Shown: positions 43,369 through 54,417 of the stretch, one piece after another
How the letters are laid out: each line of letters starts with the position of its first letter
Numbering within the stretch: position 1 is the stretch's first letter
Source: Prunus persica
Taxonomy: Eukaryota; Streptophyta; Magnoliopsida; Rosales; Rosaceae
Length of the DNA: 64,000 bases
Assembly: GCF_000346465.2 (NCBI RefSeq)
Contig: NC_034011.1
Coordinates: 23,138,264-23,202,263, forward strand
Direction of reading: 5' to 3'
The notes under the pieces: generated by a model
Database searches by the model: none
What the model was told of the DNA's origin: nothing
Seen by the model: only the letters and a program-made list of their open reading frames with translations
Program-made: the position numbers and the translations under genes

Positions 43369-43659
43369 CTAAAGCGTAGAATTAGATGATGGGTCATGAA
43401 AGAACAATTCAGATTCTAGAAAGGTCACATCCAAAGTGACATAGGTACGTCGAGTAGGAGGGTGATAACAGCGGTAGCCTTTTTGATGAGTGACATAACC
43501 CAAAAAAATACAACGAAGCGCACAAAGATCAAGTTTGCTACGTTGATTTTTGTAGAGATGAACGAAAGCCACACATCTAAAGATTCGGGGTGTGAGTACC
43601 AAAACAGAGGGCAGAGGTCTGTGTTGCGCAAGCACTTGTAAGGGAGTTTTAAAGGTCAA
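43369..43659 (-). pseudogene. Copia 3 integrase C-terminal part
   Basis: Minus frame with PRIFRCVAFVHLYKNQRSKL, DLCALRCIFLGYVTHQKGYR and YHPPTRRTYVTLDVTFLESE, the conserved C-terminal integrase segment (VFGCxxFVH...KCVFLGY...) of copia elements. The core catalytic domain upstream is only partly readable to 43966 and is frameshifted. Confidence 0.8.
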
Positions 43660-44202
43660 TACACTAGAAGGGATGCGGTTGATTAGGTGAATGGCGATGA
43701 CAATAGTGTCATCCTAGTGATGGCGAGGAACATGAGTGCCAATCAGAAGTGCTCGGGTGGTTTCAAGAAGATGTCGATTCTTTCATTCTGCAACACCATT
43801 TTGTTGGGGTGTCTGAGGACAAGTCGTCTCATGGATAATTCCATGTTGTTGGAAGTAAGTCTGAAAGTCATGATTGACAAATTCTCAAACATTGTATAAT
43901 CGAAGAATCTGGATTTGAGCATTAAACTGAGTTTTCATCTGTTTGTGGAAGGACTGAAAACCAGTGTTGAGGCCCCAAAAAGTCACAGGAAGCCGAAAGA
44001 CATTTAAAGCCCAATATAATATATAATTTCGGTCATGAGTTAATCCAAGCTATATTTTGGGATTTAATTCATTAAATAAATATAGAAATATTGTACATGC
44101 CATGCCAAACTAATAAAAATTCTTTATATATATATATTTTTTAATATTATAGGAATTGTATATATAGTATAGCGTGCTGAGTATTTGCACAAGAGTGTGT
44201 CC

Positions 44203-44272
44203 GGTGAGGTTGGCTAGAGCGCATATTCCTTTAAAAAAAGGGCAAGAGTTCGATCTATTTGCCTATTTTTAT
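44203..44272 (+). ncRNA. tRNA-like relic or SINE head
   Basis: GAGGTTGGCTAGAGCGC resembles a tRNA D-arm/box A and AAGAGTTCGATCTATTTGCC a T-arm/box B about 35 bases on, followed by T-rich sequence. Stems are imperfect and no anticodon arm can be trusted, so it is at best a pol III-derived remnant. Confidence 0.3.
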
Positions 44273-44425
44273 ATTATTTTTGCATTATAATTATAACTAC
44301 AAACTTTACATAATTATAAAAATAAAAATAAAAATAAAAATAAAAACAGAAAGCCTTTTAAAAACAGGAAACATCGAAGCTCAACTGCAAGAGTATATAT
44401 ATCCCCCAAACTATCGTTCTTAAAA

Positions 44426-44433
<8 letters not shown>

Positions 44434-44459
<26 letters not shown>
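44434..44459. repeat. (TA)n microsatellite
   Basis: About 13 TA units ending just before ATGTTTCTCC. Confidence 0.9.
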
Positions 44460-44462
<3 letters not shown>

Positions 44463-44740
44463 TCTCCTCCAAGAAAAGTACTTTCTTCATTTAAAAAAAA
44501 AACAAAACAAAAAACTTCATGGCTTATTCTTTCTCTTAAACTCTGATTTTCTGGTAAATAATCATCATTATTCATCAATCTCTCTTTGGTTCTTTTTCAA
44601 TTCTTTGACAATTTTTGTTATTCTTTCAATTTCAAGAATTTCAACACCAAAAAGAGAAAACCCTAATTCCTAAATTCATAAAGACCACTCAAAATCAAAT
44701 AGTCATATTCAAATCTCAATTTAAATTTAGGTATGTATCT

Positions 44741-45370
44741 AAATTTCAATGTATTCTATTTATTACATGACTTATTTTATTAAATTATTATCATGTTGAT
44801 GATTGGTTATATGAGAATATAGTTTGTAGAAATATTTATCTATTTCTTGCTGGAGTTTTCTTCCAGGTTATAGGGTTTTGGAATTTTTCTTTGTAATCTA
44901 AATATGCCACCTACTAGAAAATATGTTTCTGGATATACAAACGACTTAGAAAAAGAAAATTCGAGGAATTGACTCAATCTCAAAGAGGAGCTCTTAAAGA
45001 TTCATTGTTGCTTTTGTGTTTAATGCAATTTAATCTAATTTGTTAATGACATTTGTGTGCAACTACTCTTTAATTTGTGATGAACAATTTTTTTTCCTAT
45101 TAAACACATATTTCTTATTGGAGGCAGCAAGGGACCTTATAGGGGCACAAGAAGCTTATTTTTGTACCAAACATTTTACTTTATCAAATGTAAACATTTA
45201 AATTTTTACTAATTTGATTTCTGATTGTCATTACATATTTATTGATGGTGACTTTTAGTTATAAAAAAATTGTTTATGACATGAAATTATGGCAAATTTT
45301 TATTTATAGTATTTTCATATTAGATTATGTGAGGTTCCAATTTAAGTTTCGCATAGGGCCCTCAAAATCT
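44741..45370. other. AT-rich DNA without a recognised gene
   Basis: No coding region or boundary could be supported. Confidence 0.4.
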
Positions 45371-45577
45371 CAAAAACGGCCCAATTGTTTAATTTTTGAG
45401 TCTGGCACGTTCACATGCCCAACTGTCATACGAAGAATGGGCATGGTCCAAGTCATTTGCCAAGTATTTTTCTTTTCCTTTTCTATACAAGAAACTTTGA
45501 AAGAATTTGTATGTGAGTGAGAATCAGGATGTTCATTTTTCTTTCTTCTTGTGATACTTATCGTGAGAAACATATTT
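45370..45577 (+). other. Duplicated upstream segment of unit C, left part
   Basis: Matches 33670-34050 with an internal deletion of about 175 bp; ends in the target site TATTT of the solo LTR. Confidence 0.75.
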
Positions 45578-47715
45578 TGAAAGGATCCGCTCCGAATTTT
45601 CTCAAAACCCTAGACGAACCCTTTGGAATTCCTGACATTACCCCGATGCCAGGCCCACTTACTAAAAACCGAGACTTCCTGCCGAAATTTTGGCAGAGTC
45701 TCCCCTATAAATTGGACATTTCTCAAAATTTATACCTGCATAAAAACGCATTTAATATTCCCAACTGGCAGCATGCACAATATAATTTCATGCAATTCAC
45801 ACAAATGGCCTTCGGCCTTCCAATAATTCTTAACCAACTACCAAACAATTCAAATACCAATTATGACTAACATTTAATCTGCGGCTGCACCTAATAACCT
45901 TAGGCTGCCTACGTACCCTCCTTGAGGGATCAAGCCACACGTAGTTCTTTCATAAAATCCAATTCCACACATCGGCGATACCTTATTTCATTTCTTTGTA
46001 TTTCACATATTCTCCCCATACGCCGGTACAACCAACGCCACGTATGGGGCCTGTCAACACGCCGGATAACCTACGCCACGTGCGACCATGCCATACTATC
46101 ATTATATCTCCTCATACGCCGGTACAACCAACGCCACGTATGGGGTCTGTCTCAACGCCGGATAACCTACGCCACGTGAGACCTGCACATCATATCACAT
46201 AACTTCCCATACGCCGGTACAACCAACGCCACGTATGGGGCCTGTCCCAACGCCGGATAACCTACGCCACGCGGGACCTCAACATCATATCACAAATCTC
46301 CCCATACGCTGGTACAACCAACGCCACGTATGGGGTCTGTCGACACGCCGGATAACCTACGCCACGTGCGACCTCAACACAATATCACAATATTTCTCCA
46401 TACGCTGGTACAACCAACGCCACGTATGGGGCCTGTCTCAACTCCGGATAACCTACGCCACGTGAGACCTGAACATCATATTACAAATCTCCCCATACGC
46501 CGGTACAACCAATGCCACGTATGGGGTCTGTCCCAACGCCGGATAACCTACGCCACGCGGGACCTAATTTTTACTTGGTGGTGCTTGTAGTGAATCCAAA
46601 ATCCGGGGAGGTACCTAAGGTAGTGCGTATAGCACTCCAAACTGACATTCTAGACTCTTTTGTACTCTTGTACAAACTTATTATAATTATAATAATAAAC
46701 ATTAATTCTAATATTGTGTAACCCTCCACAATAGTCTAGCACCCGATAATCTCCCCTGGAGAGGTGAGACTACTTCGGGTGACTCACGGTCAACCAAGGG
46801 TCAAACTACTCTAACCCTGGTCAAACGGACCTGCGGAACCCACGACCTCCAATTTCCGATCCGGAAGTCCCTATGGGTTCTACCAGGTATAGGACACTTG
46901 TCCTGCGAGTTTGGTTTAGATCGGACGGTCGGATTGTTCACGATCGCACGATCTAACAATTAATATAAAATATAAACTTTAAAATTATTATTCGGAACAT
47001 CCGGGGCTCCGATTCACAATCCGTGAATTCCTACACGATCCTAGAATTACCTAGATTAACATATATTAAATTTGGGACCATCCAACGGTCCCAACCTATC
47101 GAACCCGGATAACGTGCAACATGCGAATATCCGTTCGATAGTCAAACGACGTCCGAATTGAGATCCGCGAAATCCTACGCACTCGTGACAACCTAAGGAT
47201 CTCATCGGAACACAGTGCTACTTTTTCTACAGTTCCCAGGTGCTTCCGCATGCGCCGGCAGCGCGTGGGTGCTCAAAGCGATAACGCTTCGCCGAAAAAT
47301 CTCAAAACCACGGCTCCAAACTCCTACCCTAGGTATAACACCCTATTTGGAGCCACTTTTGTTCTTGAACCCACCCCAAAAACTGACCGGAAGTGGCCGA
47401 ACACGGCGGCCGAAGTTCGGTCGATTTTGAATTCGAAAATCGAATTGTCTACGCTAAGAATCGATCTAATCCTACCCAACCATCAGCTAGAGCATGCAGA
47501 AGGGATGAATTTCCATACCTTGATCGCCAGAAATAGCGGCCGGAGGAGGGAGATCGGCGGCCGTGAAGATCGGGCGACATCCGGGTGAAAATCGCCATTT
47601 TCCGGCGACTGGAGCGGCGGCCGATGTCGGGGAAGGGCCGGGTCGTGACGCCGAGGCCGAGCCGGTCCTTTTGGTACCGGCCCCGTCCGCAGACGCGGCC
47701 GGTGGCCGGAGTTAC

Positions 47716-47770
<55 letters not shown>

Positions 47771-48020
47771 ATTTTATAAAAAATTCTATTTTGAAATATT
47801 TACGATTATGCCACTGGGCTTCTTTTGACCATAACTCTCTCGTTACAACTCCGATTCGAGCCCACTACGTGTCTATGAACTCGTCTCAGTACGACCTATC
47901 CAAAAATACAAGTCACGGTCCCAAACTCTCTCCGGTTAAAAATATGACTAAAATATCCTTAAATAATTAAATAATTAAATAAGGGTTAAATTTGGAGAAA
48001 TTTGGGGTCGGGGTGTTACA
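45578..48020 (-). mobile_element. Solo long LTR, TSD TATTT, proven by a paralogous empty site
   Basis: On the minus strand it opens TGTAACACCCCGACCCC and closes GGATCCTTTCA. TATTT is duplicated at 45573-45577 and 48021-48025. The paralogous flank near 34047 reads GAAACATATTTGGTGG without insert, so the ends are exact. It is 2443 bp, has no coding region, and carries a (GA)n tract (47719-47763) equivalent to the CT tract of the plus-strand copies. A series of hairpins lies at 46014-46565. Confidence 0.93.
46014..46565 (-). repeat. Alternating hairpin series, six double units
   Basis: A unit of about 92 bp repeats six times. Each has hairpin a, stem CCCCATACG/CGTATGGGG or a variant (first at 46014-46022/46041-46049) around loop CCGGTACAACCAACGCCA, and hairpin b, loop CCGGATAACCTACGCCA, whose stem changes: GTCTCA/TGAGAC (46149/46177), GTCCC/GGGAC (46248 region and the last unit), GTC-GACACG/CGTGC-GAC (46339 region). 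In several of these the two arms change together. Confidence 0.8.
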
Positions 48021-49425
48021 TATTTGGTGGTTACTTGGTCAACATTACCAGAAGACAGTTTTTTGAAAATAGAAACCGGGACTTGGGTTTGCTCTTTATC
48101 ATCATTATCACTATTTCATGATTTCAATGAACCACAAGTGTTTTTTTTTTTTTTTTTGGGGTAGGGGGGTTACACGGGACTGGCGTTCCAAAGAGCCTAT
48201 AAGAAAGGAATGGTTCTTTGGATTTCCTTTGCTTTCTCTTGCAGCAATGTTGAGAATTAAAGAGAGCCTATTGTTTTCGTAAAAGATCAAGACACCCAAC
48301 AAAGAAAAAGTAAAAGAAAATAGGAATAAAGTAGAGGCTCGAGATGAAGAAAGCTTGAAGCAACCTCAAAAAAAGATGAAGCTTCTTCAAAACAAATTAG
48401 GCATTTTGATCTAACACACACAAAATTAAACGTTCTCTGGCTTCTTCTAGTATCGATCCCAAACTTTTTTGTCTCCCTATGTACACTAAATTTAGATCTT
48501 CATCTATATTCAATTGCGAATTGGTGTCTATTGTTCGTTGTGAACGACTGAAAGTATTTATTCACAAGCAGAATCCTATGGAAAGATGTTTAGTTTCTCC
48601 TTATACAATAATTAAAAAGAAAAAGAAAAGAATAATACTAGTCTTACAACATTTTTATACCACAATTTCATACCACATGATGTGGCATCTGATGTGTACA
48701 TACCACATCATGTAAAATACTAGTTTCTATTTTTCTAATTTTATTTATTAAAATACACTTCATTTATTTTATTGATGTGGCATATGATATGGACATGCCA
48801 CATCATGTGGTATAGAAATGTGGGATAAATATGTGGTAAGTGTAGCATTACTAAAAAAAAAAAATCCTTCAAAATGGTACTGGTATCTGTAATTAATGGT
48901 GGTATACGATAACTTGGATTCTTAACAAGCTAGCTTGTTTAAAGCCCATTTAATATTTTATATATTTTTAGAGAAAAATAAAATAAAATAATTATATTTA
49001 TATTTATATCTTAAATTAAGTTTGATTATTTCATTTTTGTAATTATATATTTTAAAAATCAGTGTTTTGTTTATAAAAATGCTAAACAAATAAAAGGAAG
49101 TGTCATGAGCGCATGCAACAATCTTTGAAGTTTGCTTATTATTTACAGCAAAGCATTGAAGATGCTCTAACGTCGACGAAATTTCCTGCACTGGAACTCT
49201 CTTTACTACATTACTCTTATGGTAAATGTCTTTAATTACTATGTTCACACATGCCAGAGGGGCATCGAGGTTTTGTCAAGTCCTTTGCTGATCTGTCATT
49301 TTTTATTTATTACTGATTTGTTGTCTATAGATCAATTCAGAAGTAAGTTTGTCTATATATAGTGTAAGCGCACATATAGATATAGTAGGGAATTTACAAG
49401 CTAGTTCTTGCTCCGCAGATTGAAC
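48021..49425 (+). other. Duplicated upstream segment of unit C, right part
   Basis: Colinear with 34050-34460 plus 35121-35791 up to exon 1. It lacks the 660-bp foldback element (empty site near 48421) but has its own MITE at 48631-48853. Poly-T followed by G-rich sequence at 48139-48170 matches 34167-34199. Confidence 0.8.
48631..48853. mobile_element. Small MITE in the unit C promoter region
   Basis: Inverted ends: TACTAGTCTTACAACATTTT on the left, and reversed from the right AGTAATGCTACACTTACCAC. Inner arms ATACCACATGATGTGGCAT and its partner ATGCCACATCATGTGGTAT pair over 19 bases. Unit B has uninterrupted poly-A sequence at the same place (about 35338). The exact target duplication is hidden in A-rich sequence. 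Confidence 0.75.
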
Positions 49426-49611
49426 ATGGCAGCTTTAGTTTCCGCGATTACAACTCTTCAACTTCTTAACCAGCCAAAGCCGTCTCCTAAAGAAGGTATA
49501 TATAAACTCATACTGGATTTTATGTTTTCTTCATTTTGAATTCAAAAATCGGAAGTTGATTTTGTTAGACCAATTGAAATCGACCTTGTCGTCCTCCATC
49601 GTTGCTAGCGC

Positions 49612-49656
<45 letters not shown>

Positions 49657-50172
49657 CTGACTAGAGAGAGAAAAATAGATGGTTTGAGTTGCAGGAGAGG
49701 AGAGGGAGCTATGAGAGAGAATGACTGGGTTTTGAGTTGCAGAGGCGGTGGACACAGAGAGTAGCGACTGCGGTGAAGGTTTTTTTAAGCCTCAAATTGA
49801 ATGACAGCTGTCCATAAGTGATTGCGTGGAGAATTTACTTGAATTAATAATTAAAGGGTATTTTAGAAATAATGGTGGATGGAAAGATAGGATTGTTGTT
49901 TTTAAAATTTATATGGTGAGTAAGAAAATTAACGGAGGTGCAAATAGCAGCACTCTTTTTGTTTTTGTTTCTCAGTTCTCATTCTCAAAACAACCAACTC
50001 ACAAAATAGGTATAATATATGATAGGACAAACTACACAAAACCCCCTAACTTATAGGGTCATTACGAGTTTATACCCGATTTTGGAGATATTTATCAGTA
50101 CATACTCAACGTCACGAAAACCCTACAGTATGCCCCCTTCATTAGCCAAACCGTTAGTGAGTCTGTTAAGTG

Positions 50173-51590
50173 CTGTTGAGGCCCAAAAAATCCACGATTG
50201 GGGCCAAATAAATTCTCAGCCCAATACGACACCTTATTAAGAAAAGACTCAATTTGGAGCACACGAAAGAACGCCATGCACAAGTCACAGTTCACGTGCC
50301 ATGCCAAATAAATAATCTGTCATGCTAAGGATTGAAATAAAGATCATAAAATACACTAGCTCTACGAGCCCATGCTAATTACCCCGTCAAGCATCATGAT
50401 AAAAAGCATGCCACGCCATGCGAGAAATCATTATTTCCCACCCCAACCATGCTACAAGCCTAAGTAGGCCCAAATCACTCAAATGTCTAGGGCTTGCTTG
50501 AGTGGGTTGTGGTATGGATGGTAATGAATTGACATGAGGCCCATTGATGGGCCGAGAAATGGAAGTCCCAGGTTGCTTGGGAGCTCCGGGACTCAAGCCC
50601 ATTTCTTAGGCCCAAACATGTGGGTGAGCATAGAAGAGAAAGTAGTCCATCATTTCAACCAAAATAGCCCAACAATTGATGAAGTTAGCCCATTTACTTG
50701 ATAAACCAACTTATTGTCCTAGAAGGCCCAAGCAACCCAAGAAAACATCTGCAAATCTCCAGCACCTAGCTGAAAACAAAAGCCACGATGAAAGCCAAAA
50801 TATCCATGTGTGTAAGTTGCTAGGAGGCTCCAGCACATGGGGGAATGAATCTGAACGTAAGCCATCAGAAAAACCAAGGGATACTTGAGCAAAACACCAT
50901 TCAAACCAACGTACATACCTATTTCTTTCACCCCACTAGATCTAGCCATAGAAGAGGGAAGGAAAGAAGGAAAGAAGATGGTTGGGAATAGGAGTTCTCC
51001 ACTGAGGCAGCTGCAGGAAGAGCATTGATCTCCAAAAATTCCTGTTTTTGTGCAATTGGGCAAAGAGAATTTCACCAAATAGGATAAGTCAGAGGAAGGG
51101 ATGAGAAAGGAAGGAAAAAGTTTGGCCAAATTGGATAGAAACCATTAGGGTTTCTTGGAAAATAGTAGCTTCCAGCGGCTATAAAAAGGGTCACCTCCTA
51201 CCCAACACACAAGACACATCCAGAGAGCAAGTTTTATCTCTCATCTCTGAAACCTCTGCAATTTCGAGCATCATCCTTCCATCTCTCCCCATTTTCCCTT
51301 TTGGTAAACTTTTTCAAAGTTTGATAGAGTTTTTGTCGAGCTGCCAGAAACTACCCAGCACACCCACTACTTCATCACTAGCTAAAACAACTACATCCAG
51401 AGAGCAAGCTTCCTCTCTCACATGCAAAACCCAGCAAAATTGAATTAAAAAATATTTAAAATATTTATGACTCAAAGAGTTGAAATTTTATAAAGAGCTC
51501 ATAAAATAGTTTTATAGTGTTTTTAACTAAATTTTAACTAAAAATTTAGAGAGCATGATTATGAATGCTCATGTGTTAGCAAAAAAGTAA
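50173..51590 (+). other. Inserted LTR-like block in the unit C intron
   Basis: Starts TGTTGAGGCCCAAAAAATCC like 43967, contains a TATA-like CTATAAAAAGGG near 51178 and a transcript-leader-like AGAGAGCAAG..TTATCTCTCATCTCTG. No ORF is convincing. The right end and target duplication were not found. It may be responsible for the loss of exons 2-3. Confidence 0.4.
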
Positions 51591-52626
51591 CCCACGTGTT
51601 AGCAATCCCCATATATTTATTGAGGATTTTTTGGAAGAAATCCTCTTGATCAATTATAGTTATAAATGATATCAAATTGAAAGAAAAAAAAATTCAGAAT
51701 CTCCAGAGAAATAGTTTAATGTATATCTTGGATTGTGTTGTTTTCTTAATAGGTATGCATATACCTTTTACGGGCAGCTACTATGATTTTCGTATGAATG
51801 TGCAACCTACAGAACATGATCAAAATAATCAAAGGAGTCCGATCCGCTCAGGTACATATATATGTATATACAGAGCTTTTATTGAGGGATCCCTCAAATA
51901 TTATTTGAGGGACACCACTTGAAGGGCCCACTCCGGATTGTATTTCACTAATCCAAACAGTCTATTTTGTAGATACTCATTCAAAGATCATCTCTACAAA
52001 AAATCACTTAAATCCGATATCATTTGACCATTTAATTGAGTTATTAAAAATTTAGTACTTTCTTGAAGCACCGTGTTCATTAATTTTGTAGGACACAATT
52101 GGATGTCAAAACAGTTTTTAATTTGTCTAATTTTTTGTAAGGATGATCTATGAATGAAGACCTAAAAAATAGATGGTTTGGATCATTGAAAAAAAAATTA
52201 TAGAGTACCCTAAACCGTCCCTTAAATAGAATTATTTAAAGGATCTCTCAATAGAAGAGGACTGTATATATATATATATATATAAAAATGTTCCAACTCT
52301 GAAATGTCGCTTGATTTGCGCTCCAGAAACCTTTGTTTTAACGTCATAAAACATCTTTTACTTAAGGTTTGTTTTGTAATTTGTATGTTTTTGGTTTTTA
52401 GTTTTTGAATACCAAAAAAAAAAAAATGGCAATAGTCACTATTATTTGGTGACATTTGCTGGGAATAATGGTGACTGTTGCAATTTTTTTTTGGTAGTGT
52501 TTTTTTGAAGATCGAGGAAAAATAGATATATAAGAAGAAAAAAAACCACTTTTTATTATCATTTACTGAAAATGTGCGGTGTATTTTGTATCCTGTTTTA
52601 TATGTTCTTTTGCAACGCAGATATGG

Positions 52627-52720
52627 GTTTAATGCGACGACTAGTTACAAATCTCTCTAAAATTTAATGCGACGACTAGTTACAAATCTCCTTAAAATTT
52701 AATGCGACGACTAGTTACAT
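52627..52720. repeat. Threefold tandem repeat of about 34 bp in the exon 5 relic
   Basis: TTTAATGCGACGACTAGTTA begins each of three units (about 52628, 52662, 52697); units one and two continue CAAATCTC. It overlies the unit C counterpart of exon 5, so the small exon itself was amplified, giving an in-frame TAA. Confidence 0.85.
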
Positions 52721-54417
52721 CCACATTGTTGATTTCTTTTCCTTCACCATTTTCCTCTCAATCAGGTCTTTTACAACATTGTTAATTTTGTAAGCTTCTC
52801 GATGTCGATGAAGGAATCAAACGCACATATGACATGAAAGTGACAAGTCACCGAATCTATGAATTTCTACGTTATATGTCCAAAACGACGAGGTTTTTTA
52901 CTGATGTAAAAGAAATTAAAAGTTGGGTGCGTACAGCGATCTTCCAAGCTGTAGAACGAGGGCATGTGGCGTTTATTTCTCATATATGTGCTGACAATTC
53001 AAACCTCTGGCGTATCACTGATTCAAAAGGCAGGACCATTTTTCACTTTGCAATTGAACGTCGTCAAGCACGGGTTTATAGTCTTATATATCTGCTCCAT
53101 GAAAACAAGAGAGAGCTTATAGCAGGTGCTGTTGATAAGCTTGGAAACACACTGCTAGATTTAGCAGTTAGTTTCTCCCCTTCTACACTGAAGGTTCAAG
53201 GTGCAGCTGTACAAATGAAAAGTGAAATAGAATGGTTCAAGGTTAGAAATTCTGATGACTCGTAATGTTTTGCAAGTTACTGTTGAAATTCATACTAAAT
53301 AGAATGGTTGGTTCAAGGTGCAGCTTTACATACTAAGTTGAAATTCATATCAAACCAATATATGAGAAGTTGCATATATAAACTGCCATGGTCAAATTAA
53401 CTATCCAGTATATATGTGGCTTCAAACTCGGTTGGGATAAGTATGAAGTTCAATATTTCTTTTATAAAATCACATTGAAGACAGTATTCCTTCATAAACT
53501 AAACTAAACTTTAAGCATTATTAACCAAAAATAAGCTTTCTTTTGTTTTTAGTTGACAACTGAGTCTCACTGTCAAGGTATGCCGGACAAGAATGTTAAC
53601 TGTACCATAGCAACCGTGGCCTTAATCCCTTTCTAGTAGTCACAGAAAAGTCGTAACACAACAGAATCTGCAAAATTAAACTTCGAACACCAGAAAATGA
53701 ATCGTTAGATTATTTCTAGAGGAAGGACAAAGACTCAAAACAGGCAAAAAATAATTTGTAATAACAAAGAGTTCATGGCGATATAATCAATTGTCTTCTT
53801 GTTCAATGAAATGCAGGAGGTGGAGAGTATAGTACCTCTCAAAGTTCGTGAGGCAGTGACTGCTAAGTGTGGATTAACAACACGAGCTATTTACCAAAAA
53901 CCACAAGGAATTGATGAAGGAGGGAGAAAATTCAATGTAAGGGGCAGCAACTTCTTGTACAGTTGTAGGTGCTCTCATAGTTACCATCATGTTCGCTGCA
54001 GCCTTTACAGTTCCTGGTGGAAACAATCAGAACTCAGGTTTTCCCATAATTTTTATAGTTTCAGATGCTATCTCCCTATTTTCTTCCACGACTTCAGTAA
54101 TGATATTCTTAGGAATCCTCACATCACGTTATGCCCAGGACGATTTCCTCAAATCCCTACGCACAAAAATGTTGTTAGGCCTTCTCACTCTTTTTCTGTC
54201 TATCGTCACCATGATGATTGCCTTTTATTGTTCTCTCATCATTTTGCTTCATGGAAAATTTAGGATTATTCTTCCACTTATTCTGCTTTCTAGTTTTCCA
54301 ATTACCACATTTTTATGGATGCAATTCCCCTTCCTTGTTAAGAGTTTCAATTCTACTTATCGAGGGGAATTATTTTCCAGGCAAATTTGGTTAGGTCAAT
54401 TAAAATTCCTTTCGTAA

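Larger units (their letters stand above)
41104..43966 (-). mobile_element. Copia element 3, 5'-truncated
   Basis: Minus-strand element with one LTR (41104-41337, TGCTAAAATATG...GCCAACA), a purine tract GTGAGGGGGAG just inside it (41338-41348), RNase H, reverse transcriptase and the integrase C-terminal part in the expected order. At 43966/43967 it breaks off where TGTTGAGGCCCCAAAAAG begins, so gag, protease, most of integrase and the 5' LTR are missing. The LTR is related to that of copia 1. Confidence 0.85.
43967..44740 (+). other. LTR-like start TGTTGAGGCCCCAAAAAG; remnant of another element
   Basis: The first 160 bases resemble 50173-50330 (TGTTGAGGCCCAAAAAATCC and later ATGCCATGCCAAA). 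Both look like the 5' edge of the same LTR family. The right boundary is not clear. It includes the tRNA-like stretch and the TA microsatellite noted separately. Confidence 0.4.
49426..54417 (+). pseudogene. Ankyrin/PGG gene unit C, broken
   Basis: Exon 1 (49426-49495, MAALVSAITTLQLLNQPKPS) has a good donor. No equivalent of unit B exons 2 and 3, which hold the first ankyrin repeats, was found before the exon 4-like segment (about 51751-51850). The exon 5 equivalent (about 52621) has been expanded into a tandem repeat with a stop. Exon 6 (52814-53241) is open and encodes ankyrin repeats (AIFQAVERGHVAFISHICAD, GRTIFHFAIERRQARVYSL) ending SEIEWFK. Exon 7 (53817-54417) has a 2-base deletion near 53885 and a TAA in the family frame near 53937. 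The PGG part (FAAAFTVPGGNNQNSG, then four helices) is still open from 53989. No full protein can be made. Confidence 0.85.

Noticed and set aside
44203..44272. Functional tRNA gene
   Set aside because: Arms do not pair well and the anticodon region is A-rich and unpaired; at most a relic.
50719..51129. Minus-strand 136-codon frame rich in F and S
   Set aside because: Lies in an LTR-like block, has no recognised domain, and composition is explained by pyrimidine-rich DNA.
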